DNA of 64,000 nucleotides from Phycisphaerales bacterium (GCA_020639095.1 JACKHH010000018.1:1-64000), one strand, 5' to 3'. Positions 1 to 8,668 are shown, counted from the first letter of the stretch. The notes: generated from the letters alone by a model not told the origin. Numbers and translations are program-made.

Positions 1-1
1 T

Positions 2-100
2 GCCCACCTGCAAAAGATGCACGGCCACGCGCTGTCCGGCGAAGAACGCAGCATCGCCCGCGCGAACTACCTCAGAAGCCGCTTGGGAAATCAGAACTGA
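2..100 (+). CDS. C-terminal fragment of a protein cut by the window edge
   Basis: An open frame runs from the first bases to a TGA at 98-100, giving 32 residues that end in SRLGNQN. The start lies outside the window. The visible piece is basic and probably helical, and I do not recognise a family. It is on the plus strand and ends about 80 bases before the convergent hydrolase gene. Confidence 0.5.
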   Translation, partial: AHLQKMHGHALSGEERSIARANYLRSRLGNQN

Positions 101-144
101 GTCGCTCGTGATCCACGTCGGTGTTCTGCTCCCACAAGGCGTTT

Positions 145-180
145 GCGATTTTTGATCTTCGATCTTGAATCTTCGATCTA
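145..180. repeat. GATCTTCGATC short tandem repeat
   Basis: The phrase ATCTTCGATC occurs repeatedly with small variations in a stretch just past the end of the MBL hydrolase gene. A very similar stretch occurs at 12771-12804, also next to the 3' end of a minus-strand gene. Function unknown. Confidence 0.55.
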
Positions 181-846
181 CTGCAAATACGGATTCGTCG
201 CGCGTTCCTCACCGACAGTGGTCGACGGGCCGTGGCCGGGGATCAGCGTGGTGTCGTCGGGCAGGGTGAGGATGTTTTCGCGGATGTTGCGCATGAGCGC
301 GTCGCCGTCGCTGTGGTGGAAATCCGTGCGGCCTATGCTGCCGGCGAAGACCGCGTCACCCACGAGCGCGACCTTGAGTTCCGCGCAGTAGAGCGTGCGG
401 CCCGCCGGTGAATGGCCCGAGCTGTCGCGCACTTCCCACTTGCTGCCTTCGAGTTCGAGCACGTCGCCCGGGGCGAGGTCGTGGAGGTTGTCGGTCCGCG
501 CGGTGATCCCGGCACCGAATTGCCCGGAGAGGTTCTCCATTGGGTCGGTGAGCATCGGCCACTCGCCCTTCGCGAGATAGAGCGGCAAATCGGGATGGGC
601 GTCGCGGATCGCGTCGACCCCGGCGATGTGGTCGCCGTGGGCATGTGTGAGCACGACGGCCACCGGTGCAAGCCGTTTGGCGGTGAGGTGTGCGAGCATC
701 TCGTCAGCCTGCGGCGGCAAGCCGGGGTCGATGACCCAACACGCGCAGTCGCCGCCGGATAGGGAAAGCACCAATCCGTTCTCGGCGTAGAAGGGATCGT
801 TGAAGACCTTGATGTAAAGTTCGCCGGCGCTCATGTCGCCATGCAT
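178..846 (-). CDS. MBL-fold metallo-hydrolase (glyoxalase II-like)
   Basis: This is a metallo-beta-lactamase-fold hydrolase of the hydroxyacylglutathione hydrolase-like group, which usually hydrolyse thioesters or similar bonds in the cytoplasm using a two-metal centre. The HAHGDH metal-binding motif is near residue 67. The later ligands fit 'SSGHSPAG', 'LVGDAVFAG' and the C-terminal 'PGHGP'. The length of about 222 residues suits a single-domain member. The frame stays open upstream to 939, but that extension is encoded by a GC-rich hairpin and looks artificial. I therefore place the start at the ATG at 846; an ATG at 834 (MSAGELY) is equally possible, since neither has a strong Shine-Dalgarno sequence. 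No substrate can be assigned. Confidence 0.85.
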   Translation of the reverse strand: MHGDMSAGELYIKVFNDPFYAENGLVLSLSGGDCACWVIDPGLPPQADEMLAHLTAKRLAPVAVVLTHAHGDHIAGVDAIRDAHPDLPLYLAKGEWPMLTDPMENLSGQFGAGITARTDNLHDLAPGDVLELEGSKWEVRDSSGHSPAGRTLYCAELKVALVGDAVFAGSIGRTDFHHSDGDALMRNIRENILTLPDDTTLIPGHGPSTTVGEERATNPYLQ

Positions 847-890
847 ACCATAAGCGATGAAGCGTGTCGATTCGTCAAGATCAATCAGAA

Positions 891-911
891 CCCCGGGCGC
901 CAAGCCCGGGG
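891..911. repeat. Perfect GC-rich hairpin upstream of the MBL hydrolase
   Basis: CCCCGGGC at 891-898 pairs perfectly with GCCCGGGG at 904-911 around a 5-base loop. It lies in the region upstream of the MBL gene start and is followed by further short GC palindromes up to about 980. It may be regulatory or a repeat remnant; there is no T-run to make it a clear terminator. Confidence 0.5.
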
Positions 912-1033
912 CCAACGTGCGAGCAAGCGCACGCGCCAAGCGGGAGCGGCACGCGAGCGCGTACGCGCGCTATGCGCGTCGACAAACGCAGGACAGCAGG
1001 CCAATCGTAGTGATAAACGCACGGTCACGAGGG

Positions 1034-1277
1034 AAGCGGCCCCAACGGGGCCGAGGCCCATAGCCCAGGGTTGCACCGCAGGTGCTACCCTGGGTGAGTG
1101 AGCGGTGCGATTCCGAATCAACCCCAACGGGGTTGCGGCCAGTCGATGACCGAGACGTGTCGCATTCCGCAGGGCCGCGACCCCGTTGGGGTCGGTTGTT
1201 TGTTGGATTGGCATTTCCCAGGGTAGCCGCTGCGCGGCAACCCTGGGCTGGATGCCGTGACGCCTTTGGCGTCAACC
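1034..1277. repeat. Composite hairpin repeat, copy 1 (AACGGGG / CCCAGGGT type)
   Basis: This element of about 245 bases is built from ordered hairpins: CCCCAACGGGG, an arm CCCAGGGTTG...CTACCCTGGG, a second AACCCCAACGGGGTT, an inverted ACCCCGTTGGGGT, a second arm CCCAGGGTAG...CAACCCTGGG, and finally GACGCCTTTGGCGTC. The same parts in the same order and orientation recur at 15431-15672. Translations of this stretch give spurious frames such as 'QGCTAGATLG', so no gene is called here. Confidence 0.8.
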
Positions 1278-1301
1278 GTTGGTGTCAACTACTGGTTTTG
1301 C

Positions 1302-1772
1302 TTATGCCGTCACCAACAACTGCACAAACGCGACGGTTACGGGAATTGTCGTGATCGCGACCGCCCATTCCGACAGCTTCCAACCCGTGTGCAGGTTGCG
1401 CCGCCCGGTCCACTCGCAGAGCACGACGACGAGCAGCACCAGCGCGAACTTGAACGCGACCATCCCGGGCAGTCCGCCATATTGCAGCACGGCATCGGCG
1501 ATCGGGTTGGCTTCGACGCCGTCGAGCAGCAGCACGATCCAGGTGAGCATCACGTCGAGCGCGGACACAAGCACAAACCAGACGTAATTGTTCTGGAAGA
1601 GCATTTGCGGCGACGCGAAAAGCCCGCGCCCGACTTCGCGCCCGACGTCGCGCACGGCGCCGATCACGCCGCCGCAGTCCGGACACGCGGTCAGCGCGAC
1701 GCTCGTGCACCGCCGGCCACACGCGCGACAGGCGCCTTCGATTGCGGACAATCTCGATCGTGCTCGCGACAT
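1302..1772 (-). CDS. Small membrane protein with N-terminal zinc-ribbon-like segment (DUF5658-like)
   Basis: The 156-residue protein begins MSRARSRL. It has a short Cys-rich segment with CRACGRRC and CPDC pairs near residues 14-35, which looks like a zinc ribbon. Three hydrophobic stretches follow, roughly 56-75, 88-107 and 128-150. The segment 'LLLDGVEANPIAD' after the first membrane helix resembles the ExNP feature of DUF5658 membrane proteins. The ATG at 1772 was preferred over an upstream ATG at 1880 because the extra N-terminus is unlike the family. The function is unknown. It is divergent from the symporter at 1953. Confidence 0.65.
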   Translation of the reverse strand: MSRARSRLSAIEGACRACGRRCTSVALTACPDCGGVIGAVRDVGREVGRGLFASPQMLFQNNYVWFVLVSALDVMLTWIVLLLDGVEANPIADAVLQYGGLPGMVAFKFALVLLVVVLCEWTGRRNLHTGWKLSEWAVAITTIPVTVAFVQLLVTA

Positions 1773-1952
1773 GCTGCCGATTCTACGCTGCTGCGAAATG
1801 TCGCTTCCACCACGCCACACATCCGCACAAATCGATTCGATGACGCGAATTCTGTTGAACCGATTCCTGGTAACGTTCATAATCCCTTATCCGGACCGGA
1901 GTTGCAGCATAACTCGCGTCGGACAGGTAAGCAGGCAGGAGGCGGGGCGTCG

Positions 1953-3467
1953 ATGCTGGCAGCCGTCAACAACACGATCTTCGTCGCGTCGTTCGTCGTG
2001 TACACGCTCATTGTCGTGGCGGTCGGGGTGTACGCCGCGCGCTTCGCCAGTCAAAGCGATGAGGACTACTTCCTCGCGGGCCGGTCGCTGGGCAAGTGGG
2101 TGGCTGCGCTTTCCGCGTCGGCATCGAGCGAGTCGGGTTGGGTGACGTTGGGCCTCGTGGGCATGGGTTTTCGCGTGGGCCTGCAAGCCTACTGGATCGT
2201 GCCGGGTTGTCTTTGCGGATTCATCTTCATCTGGTTCGTGCTTGCGGCGCGGATGCGCGACCGCGCGGGCGAGATCGAAGCGCTCACCATCCCCGACTTC
2301 TTCGCGCAGCACTACAACGAACGCAAGCCCGTGCTCCGCGTTCTTTCGGTCGTTGTCATCCTCACCGCGATGGTGCTGTACGTGGCTGCTCAATTCGCAG
2401 CCGCGGGCAAAGCCTTCAACGCTTCGTTTCCCGAGCAGGTCAGTTACAAGTGGGGCGTGGTCATCGGCGCGGCCATCGTCATGGTGTACACCATTTCGGG
2501 CGGATTTCGCGCGGTGTGCTGGACCGACCTGCTCCAGGCGCTGCTGATGGTCGTTGCCCTGGTGTGTTTCCCAATCTACATCCTGGTGCAGCATGGCGGG
2601 TATGGCGGATTGCTCGAACCGGTGCGGGCATCCGCTCCGGAACTGCTCGAATTCTGGCCGCACAAGACGGGTTGGGCGTTCCTGGGTTTTCTACTGGGGT
2701 CGAGTGCGCTGGGCATCAACTTCGGTTACGCGGGCCAGCCGCACGTGCTCGTGCGTTTCATGGCGCTGAAGGATCGCCGCGAGGCACGGGCTGCGGGAGC
2801 CATCGCGATCGTCTGGGTCGCGCTCGTTCTGTGGGGCGCGGTGACCGTTGGACTTGCGGCACGGGCGCTGACGATCGAAGGGGCGGAATGGGGGCAGATG
2901 CTTTACGGGCACGGCAACGTCACGCTGGCAGCCGCTTCCGAGAAAGCACTGGTGTTGTCGTCGATCAACCTGCTTCCTGAATTCCTCTCGGGATTGGTGC
3001 TCGCGGCGGTATTGGCTGCGATCTGCTCGACGGCGGACAGTCAACTCGTCGTGGCTGCGAGTGCGGCTGCCAGTGATCTGTATGCGCGTTTGTTCGACAA
3101 GCGCCGCGGCGCGAATCACGTCCTGCTCGATCGCTGCGTTGTCTTTGCGATCGGGGTCGTCGCGATGCTGCTGGTGATGGATGAGCAGAAGGAAGTTTAC
3201 AAGCTGGTGCTGACGTATGGCTGGGCGATTCTCGGGGCTGCCTTCGGCCCGCAGGTGATCTTGATTCTGCTCTGGCGGCGGTCGACGTACGCGGGTTGTG
3301 TGGCTGGGATGCTGACCGGATTCGTGGTGCCGATCGTCTGGCAGGAGTGGTACGACGCGTCACAATCAGGTATCGAGGTGTACAACCTGCCGCTGGGCTT
3401 TGTCTGTGCCTTGGTCGTCAATCTCGTCATAAGCCGACTAACCCGGCCGGCGGAGGCGGTCTTGTGA
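1953..3467 (+). CDS. Sodium:solute symporter (SSS/PutP-like)
   Basis: This 504-residue integral membrane protein imports a small solute using a sodium gradient. The sequence shows a long series of hydrophobic helices (about 13), starting with 'FVVYTLIVVAVGVYAAR'. It carries the SSS-type 'DYFLAGRSLGKW' loop after helix 1, then 'SSESGWVTLGLVGMG' and 'AAVLAAICSTADSQLVVAAS', the last matching the conserved helix-8 sodium-site region of PutP-type transporters. The ATG at 1953 is chosen because AGGAGG lies at 1937-1942 with good spacing; the frame is open far upstream but without supporting signals. PutP-like proline transport is possible, but the substrate cannot be read from the sequence. Confidence 0.85.
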   Translation: MLAAVNNTIFVASFVVYTLIVVAVGVYAARFASQSDEDYFLAGRSLGKWVAALSASASSESGWVTLGLVGMGFRVGLQAYWIVPGCLCGFIFIWFVLAARMRDRAGEIEALTIPDFFAQHYNERKPVLRVLSVVVILTAMVLYVAAQFAAAGKAFNASFPEQVSYKWGVVIGAAIVMVYTISGGFRAVCWTDLLQALLMVVALVCFPIYILVQHGGYGGLLEPVRASAPELLEFWPHKTGWAFLGFLLGSSALGINFGYAGQPHVLVRFMALKDRREARAAGAIAIVWVALVLWGAVTVGLAARALTIEGAEWGQMLYGHGNVTLAAASEKALVLSSINLLPEFLSGLVLAAVLAAICSTADSQLVVAASAAASDLYARLFDKRRGANHVLLDRCVVFAIGVVAMLLVMDEQKEVYKLVLTYGWAILGAAFGPQVILILLWRRSTYAGCVAGMLTGFVVPIVWQEWYDASQSGIEVYNLPLGFVCALVVNLVISRLTRPAEAVL

Positions 3468-3664
3468 GTCGATAGCCGATGTGGCCCCGTCTGATCGCCT
3501 TACCTTGTTTGTGAACGTTCAGCCGCGTTGAACCCGGGCTCAAGTGGCTGAAACGGTTGCACGATACCCCCGATCCCCGCTATGCTTCCCGGTCTGATCT
3601 GGAGACGAGCCGGGTACTGGTTCAGTAATTCGGTGAACTTTGGCAAATTGAGGAGATGCGACAC

Positions 3665-3898
3665 ATGAACAAGATGAATCTGCGAACTCTGGGCCGCGTG
3701 CTGGCTGGTCTGATCTGCGTGGTGGGCTTCACGTTTGCCCCCGGCTGTAGCCAGTCGAAGTGCTGCGGTAAGGACGGTCAGTGCTGCAAGAAGAAATGCG
3801 ACAAGGCCTGCGCCAAGGATTGCGACAAGGCCGGTTGCAAGAAGGCAGCTGGCAAGTGCCCGGCGGGCTGCACCAAGCCCTGCTGCAAGAAGGCCTAA
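3665..3898 (+). CDS. Small Cys/Lys-rich putative lipoprotein
   Basis: The 77-residue protein has a basic N-terminus, a hydrophobic stretch 'VLAGLICVVGFTFAPGC' and a likely lipobox ending at that Cys. The roughly 50 residues after it contain about a dozen further Cys, often paired (KCC, QCC, PCC), and many Lys with almost no other hydrophobics. This suggests a surface- or periplasm-tethered metal-binding or redox peptide. AGGAG at 3651-3655 sits 9 bases before ATG 3665, while the ATG at 3656 overlaps that site, so 3665 is the better start. It is monocistronic. I know no named family for it. Confidence 0.7.
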   Translation: MNKMNLRTLGRVLAGLICVVGFTFAPGCSQSKCCGKDGQCCKKKCDKACAKDCDKAGCKKAAGKCPAGCTKPCCKKA

Positions 3899-4009
3899 TG
3901 CCCTCGCCGCGACAAGCGGTGACGCATACGCTATAACATCAAATCGCGGGCGACGTGAAGTATTGCGTCGCCCGCGTTTTGCGCACGTCGCGAGCGTAAG
4001 CGCACGGCG

Positions 4010-4038
4010 CAATCCGAGCCGCGACAGTCACGGAGCGG
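4010..4038. repeat. GAGCCGCGAC...GGAGCGG repeat, intergenic copy
   Basis: The unit CAATCCGAGCCGCGAC followed by GTCACGGAGCGG matches copies at 5944, 10173, 11040, 30397, 34397, 38763 and 39950. This one lies in the leader region of the following lipoprotein gene. Confidence 0.7.
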
Positions 4039-4080
4039 ACGACACTCGTATCGGCACAGCAACTCGTAGACCCGCAAGCC

Positions 4081-5601
4081 ATGTTTCGCAGACCATTCGT
4101 GACATTCAAGCTGCTGACGTTGTGTGTCACCCTCTTGCCTTTCGGCGGGTGCCTGATGGGCGGGCCTTCGTACTTCCCAGCCGCTCCGCTCAGTGCCACC
4201 GTCGACGCCAGCAACCGCGCCATCGATGTTTACGACACTGATCGCGACGGCACAGGCGACTATTCCGAACTGCGATCAGCCGATGGTCGCGTGCGGTTGT
4301 TGCGCTTCGCCAGCGCGGGGGAAACGCAGGAGGTCGCGTTTCCACCGCAGGCGGGCGAAGGCCGTCAGGTGCCGCAACTCGCGCTCGTTCTCGACAGCGT
4401 GCCCTTCAACCTTGTGCAGGCTGCGTACACCAGTGGTCGCTTCCGCCTCTTCCATCCGCCGACGCGAATCATCAGCCCGTTCCCCGTGATGACCGACATC
4501 TGCCTCGACGAATTCTTCCGCACCTCACCGGCACCGGGCATGGAGACGGAATACTACGACGGGACGGAGACGACCGACGGTTGGGAGCTTTACGACGTGC
4601 AGGCAAACTCGCCGTGGCTGGCGTCGGTGGATTGGCATTTGCCTTATAGCCGGCACAACCAGGTGTACATGTCGCCGCGCAATGGGTTTGCGGCTGAGCT
4701 TTCCCGTATTGAGCGGGCGCTGGCGGACGCGCCTGGCCACCGCCTCGTGGCTTATTGCGTGGGCACCTCGGCGATTGGTTTTCGGCAATCACAACGCGGG
4801 CACGAGTGGGCGCTGGAGCAGGTTGACCGCTTCTGCCACATGCTCGTCCACCGCATGCACGGCGACATCGAGATCACGCTGCTCTCCGACCACGGGCACA
4901 ACCTCGTCGCAAGCCGGTCGATCGGGCTGCGTGAACGCATCAAGGACCTCGGCTACCGCCTGGCCCGTGAACTCAACGACGACAACGACGTGATTGTGCT
5001 CGATTTCGGACTGGTGAACTGCGCCGGTCTGCACACGCGTCAGCCCGTGAAGCTCGCGAGCGAACTGGTGCAGGAGGAGGGCGTCGAACTCGCGCTGTAT
5101 CGCGACAGCGATGACGGCGTGATGGTGGCGAGTCGCGACGGCTTGGCACGCGTCCAACGCTGTGCGGAGGGTTGGCGCTACGACTGCGAATACGGCGACC
5201 CATTGCAGTTGGTGGACGTTGTCGCGGGTCTGCGCGATTCCGGCGACGTGTCGGACGATGGTTGCATCGACGATGCCGCACTCTTCGCCGCGACCATCAG
5301 CCACGTTTATCCCGATCCGCTTGATCGCTGCTGGCACGCGTTCCACGGTTTGATCGCGCACGCTCCGGACGTGTACCTTTCGCTGTCAGATGGTTGGCAC
5401 TGGGGCAGCCCGTTTCTCGATCACAGCGTGAAGGTGGCGGCCACGCACGGCAACCTCAACGCGCCGAGCAGCACCGGATTCGTGATGACGACCGCGGGCG
5501 ACTTGCCGCGAACCGTGCGAATGCGCGACTTGGCCAGCGATCTTGCAGGAATTGGCGTTAGTTTGCAGGACGGGCAACTCGTAGCGCGCTCAGCAGACTG
5601 A
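4081..5601 (+). CDS. Alkaline-phosphatase-superfamily lipoprotein, divergent
   Basis: The 506-residue protein has a lipoprotein signal (LLPFGGC, Cys near 24). Its core resembles the phosphodiesterase/nucleotide pyrophosphatase branch of the alkaline phosphatase superfamily. A first metal Asp is in 'LALVLDSVPF', a possible nucleophile Thr in 'PFPVMTDICLDEFF', the metal pair in 'LLSDHGHN' near residue 268, and a late His in 'ATHGNLNAPSS'. The segment that normally reads D-x-x-G-H ('YCVGTSAIGFRQSQRGHEW') lacks the expected Asp, so activity is doubtful. The 3' end overlaps the convergent phosphodiesterase gene by about 44 bases. It probably acts at the cell envelope, substrate unknown. Confidence 0.6.
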   Translation: MFRRPFVTFKLLTLCVTLLPFGGCLMGGPSYFPAAPLSATVDASNRAIDVYDTDRDGTGDYSELRSADGRVRLLRFASAGETQEVAFPPQAGEGRQVPQLALVLDSVPFNLVQAAYTSGRFRLFHPPTRIISPFPVMTDICLDEFFRTSPAPGMETEYYDGTETTDGWELYDVQANSPWLASVDWHLPYSRHNQVYMSPRNGFAAELSRIERALADAPGHRLVAYCVGTSAIGFRQSQRGHEWALEQVDRFCHMLVHRMHGDIEITLLSDHGHNLVASRSIGLRERIKDLGYRLARELNDDNDVIVLDFGLVNCAGLHTRQPVKLASELVQEEGVELALYRDSDDGVMVASRDGLARVQRCAEGWRYDCEYGDPLQLVDVVAGLRDSGDVSDDGCIDDAALFAATISHVYPDPLDRCWHAFHGLIAHAPDVYLSLSDGWHWGSPFLDHSVKVAATHGNLNAPSSTGFVMTTAGDLPRTVRMRDLASDLAGIGVSLQDGQLVARSAD

Positions 5602-7183
5602 TCCCGTCGATCGGCGGCGCGCCGGCGAGCCGGTCGCGATGGTCGAGCATGTCGAGCACCGTGGGCATGACGTCAACCAACCTGCCGGAGTGAATCCGCC
5701 CGCCCGCGGGCAATCCCGGACCGGAAAAGAACAGGGGCACGTGCATGTCGCACGCGAGGCACGAGCCATGTCCGCCGCGCCAGTGCGCGTCGAACGTCCA
5801 GTCGCTGTCCGCGAAAAGCACAATGTCGCCGGCGCGCGGGGAGTCGAACATCTCGACGACCTGCGGCACGAAGTCAGGCCACTCCGCATCGGCTGATGTC
5901 GCTAGCCATTCGCGACTCGTGTGCCAATCCGAGTCACCAATTTGAGCCGCGACGGTAAGGGAGCGGGAATCAAGCGAGGTCGCATCGTTGGGGAGTACCA
6001 CCCGATATTCCTTTGCGCCGTTCACAACGCGCCGTTCAACGCGCATCCATCCCGACTTCCCGACCACCAGGACCGCGTCCGCGCCCACTGGCGTACACGC
6101 GCAGAGCACACCCGGTATGTCGGTGACACAGGGACCGCGATCCGCGATAAATGGATTTCCCAAGAGGCGCGCAATCCGTTCCGGTTCGGGCGGATCGTCC
6201 CAGTCGTGTGCGCCGCCCAAGTGCAACGCCACGCGGCGAAACGCGCCGTTCACGAGCACAATATCCGCATCGCTTAGCCGGCCTCGCTCCGCTGCTGTCA
6301 ACCCGAAGCGCTTATGGATTTCTTCCGCGATGTCGCACGCGTGCTGTGCGGGCGTCGGTACGTGGCTGTGGTCGGTGAGCAGCACGTAGTAGCGTTGCTC
6401 GACTGCCGCGGCGGCTTCCACCTGCGCGATGATTTCGCCGATCGCGTGGTCCGCGACGGTGAGGGCGTCGGCGTACTCGGGCGAGTCGGAGCCGAAGCGA
6501 TGCCCCACCTCATCAACGCCGGGGAAGTAGTTGAAGTAGACGGCTGGCCAGCGCCCTTTACGCCGAGCGGTGCGCGCGACTTCGGCAAAGCTGTCCGCCA
6601 CGCGTGCGTCCACGTCGCTGTAGTCGCCGAGAAACCAGTCAATTCCGGACGACGCCCAGTTGTCGAAGGTCACCTTTACCCCGCGACGCGTGTGTCCTTG
6701 CACGTTGACCGTCAGTTCGTCGTCGAGCAGGTCATACAGCGTCGGACAGGTGAAGTCATCGTTGACTGCGCGGTAAGTGGCGGCTGATCCGTAATCGCGT
6801 AGCTCAAACGTATCGGGATCAAACCAGCGATTGCCGAGAATGCCGTGATGTCCGGGGAATCTGCCGGTGATGATCGACACGGCATTGGCGTAGGTGATTG
6901 GCGGCAGTGACGACATGGCATAGTCCACGCCCACGCCGCCGTCGACGAACCAGTGTTTGATCGCGGGCAACCGGCCCTCCGCGAGCAACGCATCGAATCG
7001 CGCATGGTCCATGCCGTCGACGAAGAATACGGTCACCGTTGCATCTGTTGTCGATTCTCTCCCGCCGCTCTGCGATGTGCTTCGTCTTGTTTGCGAACAC
7101 CCTGCTTGTACCAAGAGCAGGAGCACGCATGCCAGTAGCGCGCGGGTTGCATGGACGCTGCGTTTCCACTTGGTTTGGACCAC
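5558..7183 (-). CDS. Type I phosphodiesterase / nucleotide pyrophosphatase family lipoprotein
   Basis: The alkaline phosphatase superfamily core is clear: 'FVDGMDHARFD' (metal Asp), 'PPITYANAVSIITGRFPGHH' with the likely Thr nucleophile, 'GVDEVGHRFG', 'LLTDHSH' and a late 'CDMHVPLFFSGPGLP'. A signal ending LVQAGC marks it as a lipoprotein. The frame extends upstream to 7378, but residues there are encoded by a dispersed repeat (7179-7377). I therefore use the GTG at 7183, giving about 541 residues; the start codon falls inside the repeat end. Part of another repeat family (5944-5967) is read in frame as 'RSLTVAAQI'. It is convergent with the related gene at 4081 and probably hydrolyses phosphodiesters or phosphonates at the envelope. 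Confidence 0.8.
   Translation of the reverse strand: MVQTKWKRSVHATRALLACVLLLLVQAGCSQTRRSTSQSGGRESTTDATVTVFFVDGMDHARFDALLAEGRLPAIKHWFVDGGVGVDYAMSSLPPITYANAVSIITGRFPGHHGILGNRWFDPDTFELRDYGSAATYRAVNDDFTCPTLYDLLDDELTVNVQGHTRRGVKVTFDNWASSGIDWFLGDYSDVDARVADSFAEVARTARRKGRWPAVYFNYFPGVDEVGHRFGSDSPEYADALTVADHAIGEIIAQVEAAAAVEQRYYVLLTDHSHVPTPAQHACDIAEEIHKRFGLTAAERGRLSDADIVLVNGAFRRVALHLGGAHDWDDPPEPERIARLLGNPFIADRGPCVTDIPGVLCACTPVGADAVLVVGKSGWMRVERRVVNGAKEYRVVLPNDATSLDSRSLTVAAQIGDSDWHTSREWLATSADAEWPDFVPQVVEMFDSPRAGDIVLFADSDWTFDAHWRGGHGSCLACDMHVPLFFSGPGLPAGGRIHSGRLVDVMPTVLDMLDHRDRLAGAPPIDGISLLSALRVARPAN
5944..5967. repeat. GAGCCGCGAC...AGGGAGCGG repeat inside a coding region
   Basis: This copy is nearly identical to the intergenic copy at 11040-11072 (about 23 of 24 bases) and lies in frame within the phosphodiesterase gene, encoding RSLTVAAQI on the minus strand. 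The same phrase translated from intergenic copies is 'SLTVAARI'. Confidence 0.75.
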
Positions 7184-7377
7184 CAAGGCACCAAGACGCC
7201 AAGGACGGCAATGTTGAATGCTGAATGATGAATGATGAGATGCGTGTCGGGTGGCACGGACAAGCTTTGCTTGTCCGTGGTTGATGAAGTGCCACGCGCA
7301 ATTCTCGATCGCCACTGACAAGCGAAGCTTGTCAGTGCCACCCTTTGTTCTTGGTGTCTTGGTGCCTTGGTGGTTCA
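7179..7377. repeat. Element A copy 1: ~200-bp repeat with terminal inverted repeats
   Basis: The left end ACCACCAAGGCACCAAG is the inverse of the right end CTTGGTGCCTTGGTGGT. Inside are two hairpins, GGACAAGCTTTGCTTGTCC and CTGACAAGCGAAGCTTGTCAG, each next to a GGTGGCA or TGCCACC box, plus a GAATGATGAATGATGA run. Related copies lie at 12641, 24661, 44334 and 50907. It occupies the gap between leuA and the phosphodiesterase gene and contributes that gene's probable start codon. Confidence 0.85.
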
Positions 7378-7399
7378 CATTCGTGACGGGCTGCGACGC

Positions 7400-8668
7400 T
7401 TAACCAGCTTCGCGGCTTTCAGCTTGGGCGGCCAATGCGCCGACAAACTCTTCGCTGAGGAAGGGTTGCAGCCTCGCGAGGAACTCGTTGATCTCGGGAT
7501 AGTCTTCGGGATTGTGTCGCCGGCCTTTGAGGTAGTTGAGCACCAGTTCGACGTGCTCTTCGTTGATATCCAGGCCGGTGGCTTCGAGGTGGTGACGCAC
7601 GGCATTGCGTCCGCTGTGCGCGCCGAGCACGAGTTCGACCGGGCCCGCGCCGATGGCTTCGGGCGGGAAGGGCAGGTACGTGTCGGGGTGCGCGAGCAAG
7701 CCATCCTGATGGATACCCGCCTCCGTGCGGAAGATGTTCTTGCCGGTGACGGCTTTGTTGGCCGCCGGTTTGAACCCGGTCAGTTCCGCGACCATTTCGC
7801 AAAGGGGCGCGAGTGCTTGCGGATCGACGGTGACGCCTTTCTTGAACTCGTCCTTGTGCAGCGTGAGCGCCATGACGACCTCTTCGATCGCGACGTTGCC
7901 CGCGCGCTCGCCGATACCATTGACCGTGCCCTGTACGATGTTGGCCCCGGCTTGGATGCACGCGAGCGAGTTCGCGGTGGCGAGCCCGAGATCGTTGTGA
8001 AAGTGCACGGCCAGCATCGCGTCGTCCATGCTTGCGACGTTGTCCTGGATGCGCTTGGCCATGTCAGCCGCTTTGGACGGCGTGAGGATGCCGACCGTGT
8101 CGGTAAACCCAATGGAGAGGGCCCCGGCTTGGATGGCGTGCTCGTAGACTTCAAAGAGGAAGTCGGGTTCGGTGCGTGACGCGTCCTCGGGCCCGAACGA
8201 GATGATCTCGAAATACTTCTGCGCGTGATCGATCGCGGCACACGCGGTATCGATGATCTGCGCCTTGGTCATTTCGTGTTTGTGTTCGCGGTGCAACCGG
8301 CTCGTGCCGATGAACAGCGTGACGGCGCGCTTCAGCGGCGATACGCCCGCGAGCGCCTCAGCCGCCAGATCGACATCGCTCTTGACCGTGCGTGACAGCG
8401 CCGACAACGTCGTGCCCTTCACCGATTCCGCGATGCGGCGGACGCCGTTGAACTCCTCATCACCGGCGGCGGGGAAACCGCAATCGATCGAGTGCACACC
8501 CGCGTCCGCCAGCGCCTGCGCGATGGTCACCTTCTGTTCGGGCAGCAGGTGGATACCGGGCATCTGCGCACCATCGCGCAGCGTCGTGTCCGAAATGAGC
8601 ACGAGCGGTTTCTTCTTCTGCTGGCGCAGAACAAAGCGTTTGACCTTGCGATTAATGGCGCTGAACAT
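7400..8668 (-). CDS. leuA: 2-isopropylmalate synthase-like (short form)
   Basis: A DRE-TIM metallolyase of 422 residues that condenses acetyl-CoA with a 2-oxo acid; the best fit is the first committed step of leucine synthesis. The 'SDTTLRDGAQMPG' signature is near residue 26. 'VHFHNDLGLATANSLA' is near 230 and 'GIGERAGN' follows, matching family signatures and metal-binding His. 'IFRTEAGIHQDG' and 'HSGRNAV' mark the C-terminal subdomain. The usual C-terminal leucine-binding regulatory domain of long LeuA (over 500 residues) is absent, so feedback control may differ. Homocitrate or citramalate synthase activity cannot be excluded. No other leucine genes are adjacent. The start is the ATG at 8668. 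Confidence 0.75.
   Translation of the reverse strand: MFSAINRKVKRFVLRQQKKKPLVLISDTTLRDGAQMPGIHLLPEQKVTIAQALADAGVHSIDCGFPAAGDEEFNGVRRIAESVKGTTLSALSRTVKSDVDLAAEALAGVSPLKRAVTLFIGTSRLHREHKHEMTKAQIIDTACAAIDHAQKYFEIISFGPEDASRTEPDFLFEVYEHAIQAGALSIGFTDTVGILTPSKAADMAKRIQDNVASMDDAMLAVHFHNDLGLATANSLACIQAGANIVQGTVNGIGERAGNVAIEEVVMALTLHKDEFKKGVTVDPQALAPLCEMVAELTGFKPAANKAVTGKNIFRTEAGIHQDGLLAHPDTYLPFPPEAIGAGPVELVLGAHSGRNAVRHHLEATGLDINEEHVELVLNYLKGRRHNPEDYPEINEFLARLQPFLSEEFVGALAAQAESREAG

Noticed and set aside
847..939. N-terminal extension of the MBL hydrolase
   Set aside because: It is encoded by a GC hairpin (GLAPGLAPG repeat) and not expected in this enzyme family.
1257..1952. Upstream extension of the symporter frame
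   Set aside because: It runs through the antisense of the DUF5658-like gene and the composite repeat, while ATG 1953 has a good ribosome-binding site and the expected transporter N-terminus.
7184..7378. N-terminal extension of the phosphodiesterase reading NHQGTKTPRTK...
   Set aside because: The residues are a translation of repeat element A, since the same phrase appears from the other copies, and a lipoprotein signal begins after it.
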